NCBI GenBank assembly: GCA_028276405.1
Contig: JAPYWJ010000002.1
Location: 27,313-91,312 of the forward strand
Length of the DNA stretch: 64,000 bases
Direction of reading: 5' to 3'
From: Hydrogenobacter sp.
GTDB taxonomy: Bacteria; Aquificota; Aquificia; Aquificales; Aquificaceae
Of this stretch, positions 8,682 through 17,934 are shown piece by piece. Below the pieces are notes generated by a model that was not told where the DNA came from, ran no database searches, and was given only the letters and a program-made list of their open reading frames with translations. Numbering within the stretch: the first letter of the stretch is position 1; each line of letters opens with the position of its first letter. Position numbers and translations under genes: made by a program.

Positions 8682-10667
8682 TTACACCTCCTCATATACT
8701 AATTTTCCAAAGTCTGCAAATTTATTGAAAAGTTGCTTTACATTTAAAAGTAAAGCCAGTCTGTTTCTTCTTATCTGTTCATCCTTGTCCATAACGAGCA
8801 CCTTGTCAAAAAATTGGTCTATGGATTCTTTCAAAGGTTGAAGGTCAAGGATATCTTCTACCTTTAGCCTTTTGAGATTTTCCCAAAGGTCTTTTTCCTC
8901 CCTTTCTCTAAGAGCCATCTCATCCACCATGCTGTCCTCCCAGTCCTTAGGAAGGATCTTTACTACCCTCCTGTATGCGCTTACTACATCTTTAAATTTT
9001 TGCTCTTCTTTTAAACTGGCAACCCTTTTAGCTACATTTATGCTTTCTAAGGGTTTCAAAGGGTCATGAACTTCAAGCACCGCTCTTGCAACATCATACC
9101 CGTAAGGTTCAAGATAAGCTTCAAGCCTACTTCTCAAAAATTCTTCCAATGTTTCATCTACATTACCGTAAGTCTCTTTTATTAGCTCTCTCAGATTTAA
9201 ATCCCATTGGGTGTCTTCAATTATGGAAAACACCCCATGGGCGCATCTTCTAAGACCGTAAGGGTCAGAACTACCCGAAGGGACTTCGCCTACTCTTATT
9301 AAGATTACCAGGTTATCCAATTTGTCCGCAAGAGAAAGCACTTTACCTACCAGTCCAGAAGGCAGAGAGTCAGAGGAGAACCTGGGAAGGTAGTGCTCGT
9401 ATATAGCAAGGGCTGTCTCTTGGTCTTCACCCTGAAGAAGGGCATACACATATCCCATGTATCCCTGAAGCTCGTCAAACTCTCTTACCATATGGGTAAG
9501 AATGTCCGCTTTTGAAAGGTAGCTTGCTCTTTTTAGCTTCTTAAGGGTGTTTTCGTCTAAGTTTAAAGTCTTTCCTATTTTTTCCGTAAGAGTTATAAGC
9601 CTTTGGGTCTTTTCTAACAAACTACCTGCTTTTGGATGAAAGACCACCTGGGATAGTCCCTCTACTAATTCTTCAAGTCTTACCTTCAGGTCTTCTCTGT
9701 AGAAGAAAAGAGCGTCTTCTAACCTTGCCTTTACTACCTTCTCGTAGCCTTTGACTATAAGGCTATCCTTCGGAAGATTCCCACTTATGGCTATAAAGTT
9801 GGGAAGGAGCTTGTCTTGTTTTTTTACGCAAAAGAATCTTTGGTGATGGGCGAGCACAACCACTATAACCTTTTGAGGAAGTTGAAGGTACTTTTCGTCA
9901 AAAGCACCTACCACTGCGAAGGGAAACTCCACAAGGTTTGCTACCTCTTCGTCAAGTCCCTCTGGATACTCAGCAACACCACCCAAAGCGTAGCTCTCTT
10001 CTTTTAGAAAGCTCAAGATCATATCCAACCTCTCTTTAAAGTCGGGCACTACATAATGTTCTTTGAGTTTCTCTTCGTATTCAGAAGCGGACCTTAACTC
10101 TATCCACCCTTGCGATAAGAACCTGTGTCCCTTTGTCTTCCTTCCTGCCTGAACACTACCAAAGCGCAAGGGAACTACCTGCTCACCGTAAAGGGCACAT
10201 ATCCATCTTACAGGCCTTGAGAACTTTATGTGGGTTTTGTCCCAACGCATGCTCTTTGGCAACGGTGCAGAAAGGAGGATACTTTCAAACTGCTCTGCAA
10301 GAAGGTCAAGGGGCTTTTTACCCTCTTGAACTTTCTTTACCGCAACATACTGGGCTGTGCCTTTTTGCAGTGTTATAATGTCTTTTTCGGATGTTTGGGT
10401 TCTCTGAAGAAAGCCCAATAGAGCCTTTGTAGGTTTCTTTTCACTATCGTAAGCTGCACTTAACGGAGGTCCTACGAGTAGTTCTTCGTGCACGGAACTT
10501 GCATTCTCAAAGTTTTTGTAATATAGGGCTATCCTTCTTGGGGTTCCGTAAGTTTTAGCATCTTTTCTTCCAAGGACATGACCCAGAGCCTCTCTGAGGT
10601 GTTCTAAAAGGGGGTTTATTACCTTTGTGGGGAGCTCTTCGGTACCTATTTCTACAAGCAGGTCCAT
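8682..10667 (-). CDS. glyS: Glycine--tRNA ligase beta subunit
   Basis: The N-terminus MDLLVEIGTEELPTKVINPLLEHL is the classic start of the bacterial GlyRS beta chain. EFPFAVVGAFDEKYLQLPQKVIVVVLAHHQRFF and SDPYGLRR are further family signatures. The beta subunit carries the HD-like domain and the anticodon-binding C-terminal domain of the alpha2/beta2 enzyme. At 661 residues it is close to the usual 680-700. The alpha subunit (glyQ) is not in this window, so the two subunits are encoded apart. It abuts the upstream TPR-like gene with no gap and is followed by ppsA. Confidence 0.96.
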   Translation of the reverse strand: MDLLVEIGTEELPTKVINPLLEHLREALGHVLGRKDAKTYGTPRRIALYYKNFENASSVHEELLVGPPLSAAYDSEKKPTKALLGFLQRTQTSEKDIITLQKGTAQYVAVKKVQEGKKPLDLLAEQFESILLSAPLPKSMRWDKTHIKFSRPVRWICALYGEQVVPLRFGSVQAGRKTKGHRFLSQGWIELRSASEYEEKLKEHYVVPDFKERLDMILSFLKEESYALGGVAEYPEGLDEEVANLVEFPFAVVGAFDEKYLQLPQKVIVVVLAHHQRFFCVKKQDKLLPNFIAISGNLPKDSLIVKGYEKVVKARLEDALFFYREDLKVRLEELVEGLSQVVFHPKAGSLLEKTQRLITLTEKIGKTLNLDENTLKKLKRASYLSKADILTHMVREFDELQGYMGYVYALLQGEDQETALAIYEHYLPRFSSDSLPSGLVGKVLSLADKLDNLVILIRVGEVPSGSSDPYGLRRCAHGVFSIIEDTQWDLNLRELIKETYGNVDETLEEFLRSRLEAYLEPYGYDVARAVLEVHDPLKPLESINVAKRVASLKEEQKFKDVVSAYRRVVKILPKDWEDSMVDEMALREREEKDLWENLKRLKVEDILDLQPLKESIDQFFDKVLVMDKDEQIRRNRLALLLNVKQLFNKFADFGKLVYEEV

Positions 10668-11240
10668 TTACCTTTCCTCCATGAGAAGAGCGCTTGCCAA
10701 ATTGCCAAAGTAAGTGCCCTTAGCTGACTTTTCCACTTGTGAGTAGACCTCTTTTGCTTGATCCTTCCTTCCCATCTTTTCTAAAACCAAACCCATAAGG
10801 ATCTGTGCAGAGTAGTAATTAAAGCTGTTTCTACTTATGCCCTTTAGCAGTTCAAGAGCTTTTTGGTTGTTCCCAGCAAGGTAATAAGCGTAAGCCAGTC
10901 TCTCTTTATATAAGGGCGCAACATCCTCATCTTTGAGTGAGCTTATTATGTCCTGAAGTGTCCGCACCTCATCCACCTTGATGCCTTCTTCTTTTTCTAA
11001 GTAAAGCTCATAGGAAAGCACGAGGGGCTTGTAAGGAGAGTTAACCTTTTGGATTTTTTTTATGAGATCATCTGCCTGCTTGTAGTTTCCAGATTGTATG
11101 GCACGCCTTATCTCGTACTCTTGATAGGAAAGCTCTGAAAGTTTTTTGTCCTTCCACCACTTTAATCCACCCAAACCCCCCACCACAACGAACAAAGCTA
11201 AAACTAACAGCACTATCCTTACAGGAGAATATCTCATCAT
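10668..11240 (-). CDS. Membrane-anchored TPR-like protein (YfgM-like)
   Basis: The 190-residue protein has one N-terminal transmembrane helix (about 8-27) and then a periplasmic region of paired amphipathic helices. Repeats such as RAIQSGNYKQADDLIKKI, AYAYYLAGNNQKALELLKGI and LVLEKMGRKDQAKEVYSQVEK are degenerate tetratricopeptide repeats. This resembles YfgM, a SecYEG-associated periplasmic chaperone, and secF lies immediately upstream in the same direction, which would fit. The function is inferred from fold and context. Two consecutive ATGs (MMRY) leave the start ambiguous by one codon. Confidence 0.65.
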   Translation of the reverse strand: MMRYSPVRIVLLVLALFVVVGGLGGLKWWKDKKLSELSYQEYEIRRAIQSGNYKQADDLIKKIQKVNSPYKPLVLSYELYLEKEEGIKVDEVRTLQDIISSLKDEDVAPLYKERLAYAYYLAGNNQKALELLKGISRNSFNYYSAQILMGLVLEKMGRKDQAKEVYSQVEKSAKGTYFGNLASALLMEER

Positions 11241-11258
11241 AAAACATTATAGCAAAAG

Positions 11259-12125
11259 CTACGCTCTCTGAAGGCCTGCATTAAAAATCCTCTCCTTTAT
11301 ATCTAACATAAGAGCGCTTGCAACGAATATGGAAGATAAAGTACCAACGGCTATACCTACCACAAAGGCAAACATAATGTCGGAGAGAGCAGGTCCTCCC
11401 AGTAAGAACAGAGTAAAGGCAACCACAAAGACCGTCAAAGATGTCATGAGAGTTCTTGACAAAGTCTGATTTATAGACAAGTTTATCACCTGCTTTAGGT
11501 TTGTAGCCTTTCTTATCCTGAGGTTTTCCCTTATCCTGTCAAATACCACCACCGTGTCTGACACAGAATAACCCGCCACTATAAGAAAGGAAGCTACCAC
11601 ATCAAGGTTTATCTCCTTCTGCGTAAGAGAATACGCACCTAAAACCACTAACACATCGTGAACGAGGGCTACTATACCACTAAAAGACCATATGGGCTCA
11701 AACCTGTAGCCTAAGTAAAGTAGTATCCCGCCTATGGCAACCAAGAGAGACCATAGGGCTTTCCTTCTTAGTTCGTCGCTTATCACCCCACCTATACTTT
11801 GCATGCTAATGAGTTGAGCGTTTCCAAGTTTTTTCAAAACAGAAATGGCTTTCTCTTTTGGTTCTCCCACCTTGAGCTTTACCAGCAGAGTCCCAGAAGC
11901 GGTATCCTGAACCTGTACAGAACTCAGACCAACATCTATTAGGCTACTTCTTATCTTAGCTATGTCTATCTTTGGTGAGTATTTCACTTCTATGACTGTC
12001 CCTCCTGTAAAATCAAGCCCTAAGTTCAAACCGTTCCAATATAGAGAAAACAAGCTAACAAAAACAAGAATTACGGAAATGACATAGGCATACGGCCTGA
12101 TACCCATAAAATCAATCTGTTTCAT
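11259..12125 (-). CDS. secF: Protein translocase subunit SecF
   Basis: The 288-residue protein has the SecF pattern. A first helix is followed by GLNLGLDFTGGTVIEV (the SecF periplasmic domain start), then a cluster of five helices containing SVSDTVVVFDRIREN and TLMTSLTVFVVAFTLFLLGG. SecF with SecD uses the proton gradient to pull exported proteins through SecYEG. secD is normally adjacent but is not found on either side here. No Shine-Dalgarno sequence is visible; a TAAAAT hexamer at 12132-12137 ends 6 bases before the ATG, so a leaderless transcript is possible. Confidence 0.95.
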   Translation of the reverse strand: MKQIDFMGIRPYAYVISVILVFVSLFSLYWNGLNLGLDFTGGTVIEVKYSPKIDIAKIRSSLIDVGLSSVQVQDTASGTLLVKLKVGEPKEKAISVLKKLGNAQLISMQSIGGVISDELRRKALWSLLVAIGGILLYLGYRFEPIWSFSGIVALVHDVLVVLGAYSLTQKEINLDVVASFLIVAGYSVSDTVVVFDRIRENLRIRKATNLKQVINLSINQTLSRTLMTSLTVFVVAFTLFLLGGPALSDIMFAFVVGIAVGTLSSIFVASALMLDIKERIFNAGLQRA

Positions 12126-12134
12126 ACCAAAATT

Positions 12135-12800
12135 TTACAGCATTTCAACGCTTTTTACGAACTTATCTTTTATGAGCATCTCCATGAGTGTGTCTTTCTC
12201 TCTTTCGTTAAGTTCGCTCTGCAGAGTTATTTCAAATCCTTCTTTTAGCTTTGATACTCTACGCACCTCAAAGTTTCTCAAGAAACCTCTTAAATAATTT
12301 ACAGGGTCCTCTACACCTTCAACGGTTAACGCTATTATATAACTTGTACCCATCCTTATGAACTCCTTTTCTATCCTGCTCATGGTAGAAAGGGTAAGAA
12401 GTAATAACAAAAGAGCAAAAAGAGACATAGTATACATACCCATACCTATGGAAAGTCCTATGCCCGCCGTAGTCCAAAGACTGGCAGCAGTAGTGAGCCC
12501 TTTTATGGATACACCTAACCTTATTATAGCGCCTGCACCCAAAAAGCCTATGCCTGTTATTACCTGTGATGCTATTCTGGATGGATCGGCTGACATCCCT
12601 TGAGCATAAGCGTAAACCGTGTGAATGGAGAGCAGGCTCATAAGAGCAGAACCAAGAGCTAAAACTGAATGAGTTCTAAAGCCCGCAGGCTGTCTTCTCT
12701 TTTCTCTCTCCAAGCCTATCAGAGCACCCGCAAGAAAAGCCAATGTTATCCTTAAAAAACCTTCCCACATGGAGAAAGGAAGATGTTCAGAAAAGCTCAT
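12135..12800 (-). CDS. MgtC/SapB family membrane protein
   Basis: The 221-residue protein has five hydrophobic segments holding the MgtC signatures. These are LAFLAGALIGLEREKRRQPAGFRTH near the N-terminus and ASQVITGIGFLGAGAIIR and GLTTAASLWTTAGIGLSIGMG in the middle. A C-terminal cytoplasmic ACT-like tail of about 70 residues follows. MgtC proteins are linked to magnesium limitation and control of F-type ATP synthase in pathogens; in free-living thermophiles their role is unclear. The ATG overlaps the stop of the ABC transporter ATPase gene (ATGA). Confidence 0.88.
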   Translation of the reverse strand: MSFSEHLPFSMWEGFLRITLAFLAGALIGLEREKRRQPAGFRTHSVLALGSALMSLLSIHTVYAYAQGMSADPSRIASQVITGIGFLGAGAIIRLGVSIKGLTTAASLWTTAGIGLSIGMGMYTMSLFALLLLLLTLSTMSRIEKEFIRMGTSYIIALTVEGVEDPVNYLRGFLRNFEVRRVSKLKEGFEITLQSELNEREKDTLMEMLIKDKFVKSVEML

Positions 12801-13564
12801 AACATCATTTTAGGCTCAGGTAGTGCTTTTGTAAAGGCATACTCTTCCATAACTTCATGGGGTCTTCCTATCTTATGCACTGTGTGGTTTTCTATCCACA
12901 TGACCCTGTCACATACCTTCTTTATGTCTTCTGCAGAATGAGACACGAATATGGTGGTAACACCTCTCTGCTTAAATTCTTCCATCTTTTTTAAACACTT
13001 CTTTTGAAAGCTCAGATCCCCAACCGCTAACACTTCGTCTATTAGGAGTATGTCTGGGTCTAAGTGTGCCACTACTGAAAAGGCAAGCCTTGCAACCATA
13101 CCTGACGAGTAAGTCCTCAAAGGCTGGTCTATAAAATCCCAAAGCTCGGAAAATTCTATTATGCTGTCCATCTTCTTCATAACCTCTCTTCTTGTCATGC
13201 CCATAAGAACCCCATTGAGAACTATATTTTCCCTACCTGTAAGCTCTTTGTGAAATCCAGCACCAAGCTCTAAAAGAGGACTTACCCTACCTCTTACTAT
13301 AACCCTTCCTTTTGTAGGCTTTAGAACTCCTGCTATTAAGCCAAGTATGGTGCTTTTGCCTGCGCCGTTTTTACCTACTATACCAAAGGTCTCACCCCTG
13401 TAAACTTCAAAAGATACATCTCTAAGGGCTTCAAAGCTCTTGCTTTTTAGCTCCTTTAAAGAAGAAGGTAGTGTAAAGATAAACTTTTTTAATCCTGCGG
13501 TTATGTGGGTATAGAAAGGATAAGACTTGCTTACCTTGTCAAAGATAACCGCCGCTTGACTCAT
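12797..13564 (-). CDS. Polysaccharide ABC exporter, ATP-binding subunit (Wzt/KpsT-like)
   Basis: I place the start at ATG 13562-13564, which overlaps the permease stop (ATGA), giving 255 residues. The Walker A is GIVGKNGAGKST, the signature is LRTYSSGMVARLAF, and the Walker B is ILLIDEVLAVGD, followed by the switch His in TIFVSHS. The unusual YSSGM form of the signature motif is typical of the O-antigen/teichoic-acid exporter ATPases. It lacks the C-terminal sugar-binding domain found in some Wzt proteins, so it probably exports a carrier-lipid-linked polymer without a cap-recognition step. Confidence 0.93.
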   Translation of the reverse strand: MSQAAVIFDKVSKSYPFYTHITAGLKKFIFTLPSSLKELKSKSFEALRDVSFEVYRGETFGIVGKNGAGKSTILGLIAGVLKPTKGRVIVRGRVSPLLELGAGFHKELTGRENIVLNGVLMGMTRREVMKKMDSIIEFSELWDFIDQPLRTYSSGMVARLAFSVVAHLDPDILLIDEVLAVGDLSFQKKCLKKMEEFKQRGVTTIFVSHSAEDIKKVCDRVMWIENHTVHKIGRPHEVMEEYAFTKALPEPKMML

Positions 13565-14319
13565 CAGAGAACCTCTGCAAACCTCCAAGATAGCTTCCTA
13601 AAAAGGCTATAGCCTGCAAGAAAGATGGTCAGAGAGTACAAAAATCCAAAAAGTAGGAGGTTAGGCTCAAAGGACTGTCCCAAAAACAGTCTTCTCCAGC
13701 AGATGATCAGAGGAGCCATGGGATTAAGGTAAAGTATGTATTTGTAATTTTCCGGAAGCATGTCTTCGCCATAAACCACGGGAGTCATGTAAAAAAGAAG
13801 TGTGAGAAAAATGCTCACAAGCCTGTCAAGATCGCGAAAAAAGAGATGTAAAGATGAAACCGCAAGAGATATGCCGTAACTAAGCAGGAATTGGGGTACA
13901 AATACTAAAACTAAACCCAAAGGTAACCACCAACTTGGACTTCTGCCGTAAATGTATACAAAAATAAGTATCACGGGCACAGATAAAAGAAAATGCATGG
14001 AGTGGTTTATCACACAAGACAGGGGTATGAGCTCTCTTGGAAAGTTGAGCTTTTTTATGAGGGAAGCATTATCCATAAGTACAAAGAGAGAGGAGCTTAC
14101 TGAGTTAGAAAACCACTGCCATGGAAACAGGGCTGTTATGAGAAAGAGGGGATAATCTTCTATTTTTACTTTCATAAAAACCTTGAAGGCCATGTAGAAC
14201 ATCAAAGCGAAAGCTAAAGGATGCATAATGGACCAGAAATACCCAAAAACACTGTTTTTGTACCTTACCTTTATTTCCTTCTGGGTCAATACATAAACCA
14301 AGTCAAAAAAATACCGCAT
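13561..14319 (-). CDS. Polysaccharide ABC exporter, permease subunit (Wzm/KpsM-like)
   Basis: The 251-residue protein has six transmembrane helices and the ABC-2 family features. Among them are an N-terminal amphipathic segment ([21 protein letters not shown]), [37 protein letters not shown], and [14 protein letters not shown] near the end. It pairs with the downstream ATPase to export a surface polysaccharide. There is no Shine-Dalgarno sequence. A TATAAT (plus-strand 14330-14335 read in reverse) lies 10 bases before the start, so this is the promoter-proximal gene of the long minus-strand run. The stop codon TGA occupies 13564-13566, so the true coding end is 13564; the listed end includes only a few extra bases. 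Confidence 0.92.
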
Positions 14320-14339
14320 TTTGTTGTAAATTATACATT
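14320..14339. promoter_or_regulatory. Divergent promoter region wzm / queF
   Basis: Only 20 bases separate the two divergent start codons. On the minus strand TATAAT (14330-14335) ends 10 bases before the wzm ATG. On the plus strand TAAATT (14327-14332) ends 7 bases before the queF ATG. Neither gene has a Shine-Dalgarno sequence, and neither leader could be longer than a few bases if these hexamers are used. No clear -35 element is seen for either. Confidence 0.45.
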
Positions 14340-14720
14340 ATGGAGAAGAAGTACGGAGAGCTCGCAATAGAGTCTGCCCATTTGGAACCTTGGGAAAACC
14401 CAAGCCCTGAAAGGGATTATCTCATAGAGATCACTTTTCCTGAGTTTTCCTGTCTTTGTCCTCGCTCTGGATATCCCGATTACGCTACAATAAAGATACG
14501 CTACATTCCAGACAGGTATATAATAGAGCTAAGATCTCTAAAGCTTTGGCTTAACAAGTTCAGAAATAGATACATATCTCACGAACAAGCTACCAACGAG
14601 ATATACGCAGCGCTTTATGAGACACTAAAGCCGCGCTTCCTTGAGGTTATAGGCGATTTCAACCCAAGAGGTAATGTGCATACAGTAATAACAGTCAGGA
14701 GCGACGGTCGTTATCTTTAA
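14340..14720 (+). CDS. queF: NADPH-dependent 7-cyano-7-deazaguanine reductase QueF
   Basis: The 126-residue protein is a unimodular QueF of the T-fold family, which reduces preQ0 to preQ1 in queuosine synthesis. Catalytic Cys40 lies in SCLCPRSG and Asp47 in GYPDYA. Glu63 lies within [15 protein letters not shown], the NADPH/substrate-binding QueF motif, and His81 in ISHE. The length matches the Bacillus-type enzyme (about 150) better than the long Escherichia form (about 280). The gene stands alone on the plus strand, and its last 26 bases overlap the 3' end of the convergent transglutaminase gene. Confidence 0.95.
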   Translation: MEKKYGELAIESAHLEPWENPSPERDYLIEITFPEFSCLCPRSGYPDYATIKIRYIPDRYIIELRSLKLWLNKFRNRYISHEQATNEIYAALYETLKPRFLEVIGDFNPRGNVHTVITVRSDGRYL

Positions 14721-16602
14721 GGAGTTTTTTCATGGTCTTTATAGATTCGTATCCTGTGAGCACTTCGTCTCTGTATACCTTGTAAGGAGAGAACCTGTGC
14801 CTTTGATAAAGCCTTACTATGTACTCAGCGTAAGGAAATACTTCTGAGCCTTTGAGGTTTTTAAGCAACTCTTCTGGTAGCACAGTGCTTGGCATTTTTA
14901 AGAGTTTGAGCATATTTCTGTAGAGGTTCTCCGGCGTCTTTCTGCTACTTTTATAGAACTTTATAAGTAGGTATACCACAGAGGATATTAAAAGAAACTC
15001 AAAAATTCCCAGAATAGGTTTTCTCAAGCTGTGCGTTTTTATGCCAAACCTCATTCCTCTTTGTATCTTTTCAAAGAGGGAAAACTGCTTTTCTGAAGAA
15101 AAACCCACCACATTTGAGTACCAAAAACTCAGCACCGCATCCCTCATAAGTGAAAGCTTAGATATTTCCTCTAGATTAGGTGAGGTGTAAGGTGGTGTAG
15201 TGTCTACTCTTACCCAGCGACCCTTTAAATAAGCCTCAACCCATACATGAGCCATTGAGTTAGTGATCACATAATAGTTCCCGTAATCGTTCCATACACC
15301 CCCCTTAAACCCACCTACTACCCTTGCAGGAATGCCCATAAGCCTAAGGAGTATGGCGGTAGCGCTGGCGTAATACTCACAGTTCCCTTTTTTTGAAACA
15401 AAGAGAAAGTATTCAAGAGGATCTCCACTGTACCTGCCAAGTTCAAGAGAGTATTTAAAGCCCTTTGAAAAGAATCTTTCTAAGTTTTTGAGCATGTCTT
15501 CTTGGTCCTTTGCTCCCTTAGAGAGCTCATGAGCAAGTTCTACAATGCTTTTAGACACACCTTTGGGTACTTGTGTATAATCCTGCGGGTCTTCGTACAG
15601 GGGTGGCGTGTCAGAAGATACAGCAGTGTACCTTATAGGTCTGGTTATCTCTTTTGAAAACCCAAAAACTCCTCCCGAGAGCATAGAGACTTTCCCCGCA
15701 AGACCCTCCAAGTTTTGTACATTCACAGGATAATCAAGAGCGGGCAGATATTTCTCAAAAGTAGGTTCAAGCATAACCGTGTAATAAGTAAGCTTACCTT
15801 TATAAGATAAAACAGGGATCTCTTGCTTTTTTGTGCTTATCCATTCGTTTCCCACATAGGTGTCAAAGACGGAAACTCTCCAATACATATTCTTAAGTCC
15901 CTTAGAAAGACCATACACTCTGAAGGCTACAGTGTTATCTTGCTGTATCTGTCCCACCTTACCTAAAACCACACTGTCCGCTATGCCAGTCTTTAATCCA
16001 GAGTTTGCTTTTCCAAATACATCAAAAAGGGGTGTCTGAGTTCTCGGAAGCAAAAAGAAGAAGGGTACCGTGAGAAAGCTTACCACAAGGAAAAAAAACA
16101 CAGATACCAGAGCATAGCTTTTGACTATGTTTTTACTAACCACCCTATCACCCACACTCTTGTAGAGGTTTATGAAAACTAAAGAAGAAACACCGAGGGC
16201 TATTTCAAGCAAAAGCAAAAGAGCAAAACTTATGCTCAGATTATAAACAGTGGATATGGACACGGAGAAAAGACTAAGAAGCAATATCTGATACATGTCT
16301 CTAGGTTTTTTTTCTTCAAGACTCTTTATAGCAAGCAGTAATAATACAGTGTTGGCAAAGGGTTTAATAAGGTCATCCCAACTTATAAAGGATAGGAAGT
16401 ATCCAGACAGGATCAGCGCAAAAGTGTTAAGGATCCATCTTTTTATGGGGTAGTGTTTTTTAACATCTGCATACATGCCTACAGCATACAAAAGAAGGAA
16501 AATAGCAAAGAAAAGATCCTGAGCAATACCGTAAAGTGATAAAACACCTATCAAAGCACACAAGTGTACCAAAGAAAGTGTTATATACCTAAGGCTTGCC
16601 AT
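14695..16602 (-). CDS. TgpA-like membrane protein with transglutaminase core (DUF3488)
   Basis: The 635-residue protein starts with six or seven transmembrane helices (about 1-190, DUF3488-like). A long extracytoplasmic domain with a transglutaminase/protease-like core (about 340-475) follows, then another helix near 535 and a C-terminal cytoplasmic tail (DUF4129-like). The catalytic triad is visible: Cys in [27 protein letters not shown], His in [11 protein letters not shown], and Asp in WVRVDTTPP. Such proteins are widespread in bacteria. The Pseudomonas homologue TgpA is needed for viability, but the substrate is unknown. Its start overlaps the HD-domain gene by 14 bases. Confidence 0.88.
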   Translation of the reverse strand: MASLRYITLSLVHLCALIGVLSLYGIAQDLFFAIFLLLYAVGMYADVKKHYPIKRWILNTFALILSGYFLSFISWDDLIKPFANTVLLLLAIKSLEEKKPRDMYQILLLSLFSVSISTVYNLSISFALLLLLEIALGVSSLVFINLYKSVGDRVVSKNIVKSYALVSVFFFLVVSFLTVPFFFLLPRTQTPLFDVFGKANSGLKTGIADSVVLGKVGQIQQDNTVAFRVYGLSKGLKNMYWRVSVFDTYVGNEWISTKKQEIPVLSYKGKLTYYTVMLEPTFEKYLPALDYPVNVQNLEGLAGKVSMLSGGVFGFSKEITRPIRYTAVSSDTPPLYEDPQDYTQVPKGVSKSIVELAHELSKGAKDQEDMLKNLERFFSKGFKYSLELGRYSGDPLEYFLFVSKKGNCEYYASATAILLRLMGIPARVVGGFKGGVWNDYGNYYVITNSMAHVWVEAYLKGRWVRVDTTPPYTSPNLEEISKLSLMRDAVLSFWYSNVVGFSSEKQFSLFEKIQRGMRFGIKTHSLRKPILGIFEFLLISSVVYLLIKFYKSSRKTPENLYRNMLKLLKMPSTVLPEELLKNLKGSEVFPYAEYIVRLYQRHRFSPYKVYRDEVLTGYESIKTMKKLLKDNDRRS

Positions 16603-17728
16603 GGTATCCCTTTTTAGCTAATGACTTTTTTATCTCGTCTTTTATAGTCTTTTCCGCATAGACCCTGTAGATTTGAATGTCTTTTAGGTTGGCAAGCACA
16701 TGAGATACCTCTCTTAAAGATAGGATGCTGTAGTTTTTAGAGAGAAGTATGTCACCATCAAGGACCTTTTTGCAGACCGTATCAAACCTCAGTAGCTCAG
16801 GGTCATAAAGGGAAGTGAGCTCTTCTTTTATACTTTCAAACTCTTCCTTTGAGCTAGTGCTGAAAACTTCCCTGAAGTGTTCCCTACCTATAAGCCTTTT
16901 TATGTATATGTTATCTGGTTGTTTTAAAGCCACAGCAAGGAGTTCCCCGTCTGTCATAGTCATAAGCGCATCTATGTTTAAAAATTGATCCTTTCTGAAA
17001 AACCGTTCTATCATCTCAAGAAGGTGTATGTTGAGTATCCTAACTACCTTGTGAAAATAAACCTGGGCATACATAAAATAACGCCCTAAGACAAAACTCT
17101 CCAAGGTCCTTAGAGCACTTACATTTACCGTTTTTTTACCTTCTATTAGGTCAATGTGGTTTAGTAGCCTTTCGTAATCAAAAAATCCGTAATATGTCCC
17201 ACAAAAGTAAGCATCTCTTCTCAGGTAGTCCATCCTGTCTGCTCCAAACTCACCCGTTATTATGTCAGAAAGAAGTCTTTCTTGATCATCTCTGCACCTT
17301 TTGAAGGCAAGCCTTGCTATAAGCTCCACCTCATCGTAAGAAAAACCTTCTTTTCTTAATATTTCTCCTACATGGCCCTCTGTTATGGCTTTGTAGCCCA
17401 CATCTTCGTGGCTTTTATCTCCTAAAAGTACTTCTGTAGTGTGTGAAAATGGGGGGTGTCCTATATCGTGCAAGAGTCCAGCCAATCTAACTATCTCCAA
17501 AAGCCTTTTGTCTTTTAGTCCCAAACTGTTGTATATGCGTGTGGCAAGTTCCATAACTCCTATAGAATGTTCAAATCGCGTGTGATGTGCAGACGGAAAG
17601 ACAAGATAAGCCACACCGAGCTGTTTTATGTACCTTAGTCTCTGAAAGTACACTGCATCTATCACTTTAAGCTCGTGATCCTCCACCCTCACAAAGCCAT
17701 ATATGGGATCAGAAAAGTCTTTAAACAT
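16589..17728 (-). CDS. HD-domain phosphohydrolase (dGTPase/SAMHD1-like)
   Basis: The N-terminal third carries the HD metal-binding pattern: His54 in TRFEHSIGVM, His87-Asp88 in LLHDIGHPPFSH, and a later Asp in EFGADRMDYLRRD. The RLRYIKQLGVAYLVFPSAHHTRFEHS block is characteristic of the YdhJ/YwfO and SAMHD1-like dNTP triphosphohydrolases. At 379 residues it is in the normal range (about 400-430). The exact nucleotide substrate cannot be read. It begins within the stop of the 68-residue gene, so the two are coupled. Confidence 0.88.
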   Translation of the reverse strand: MFKDFSDPIYGFVRVEDHELKVIDAVYFQRLRYIKQLGVAYLVFPSAHHTRFEHSIGVMELATRIYNSLGLKDKRLLEIVRLAGLLHDIGHPPFSHTTEVLLGDKSHEDVGYKAITEGHVGEILRKEGFSYDEVELIARLAFKRCRDDQERLLSDIITGEFGADRMDYLRRDAYFCGTYYGFFDYERLLNHIDLIEGKKTVNVSALRTLESFVLGRYFMYAQVYFHKVVRILNIHLLEMIERFFRKDQFLNIDALMTMTDGELLAVALKQPDNIYIKRLIGREHFREVFSTSSKEEFESIKEELTSLYDPELLRFDTVCKKVLDGDILLSKNYSILSLREVSHVLANLKDIQIYRVYAEKTIKDEIKKSLAKKGYHGKP

Positions 17729-17934
17729 CAGTGGTTTTCGTTTTTCTCTCTTTCAAGTTCCTTTATCTCCTTCATAGTAAGGTCAAACTGATAAAGAGAA
17801 GAAGCTACATACTTGAGATGTCTTGCGGCACGCAGGTATGCCTCTTTTAGCTTTCCATCAGGAAGTTTTTCCGCTTTTTCGAGCAGTCCTCTATGGAATA
17901 GTAGCAGGCTGTTTCTGAGGTCGTTAAAGTCCAT
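17728..17934 (-). CDS. Small helical protein, unknown function
   Basis: The 68-residue product is predicted to be all helical (KLKEAYLRAARHLKYVASSLYQ, MKEIKELEREKNENH). It has a perfect AGGAGGT 6 bases before the ATG (in 17937-17946) and runs into the HD-domain gene with a one-base overlap, so it is very likely translated. It overlaps the 3' end of the upstream 299-residue gene by 88 bases in another frame, unusually long for this genome. I do not recognise a family. Context suggests an accessory of the HD phosphohydrolase. Confidence 0.6.
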   Translation of the reverse strand: MDFNDLRNSLLLFHRGLLEKAEKLPDGKLKEAYLRAARHLKYVASSLYQFDLTMKEIKELEREKNENH

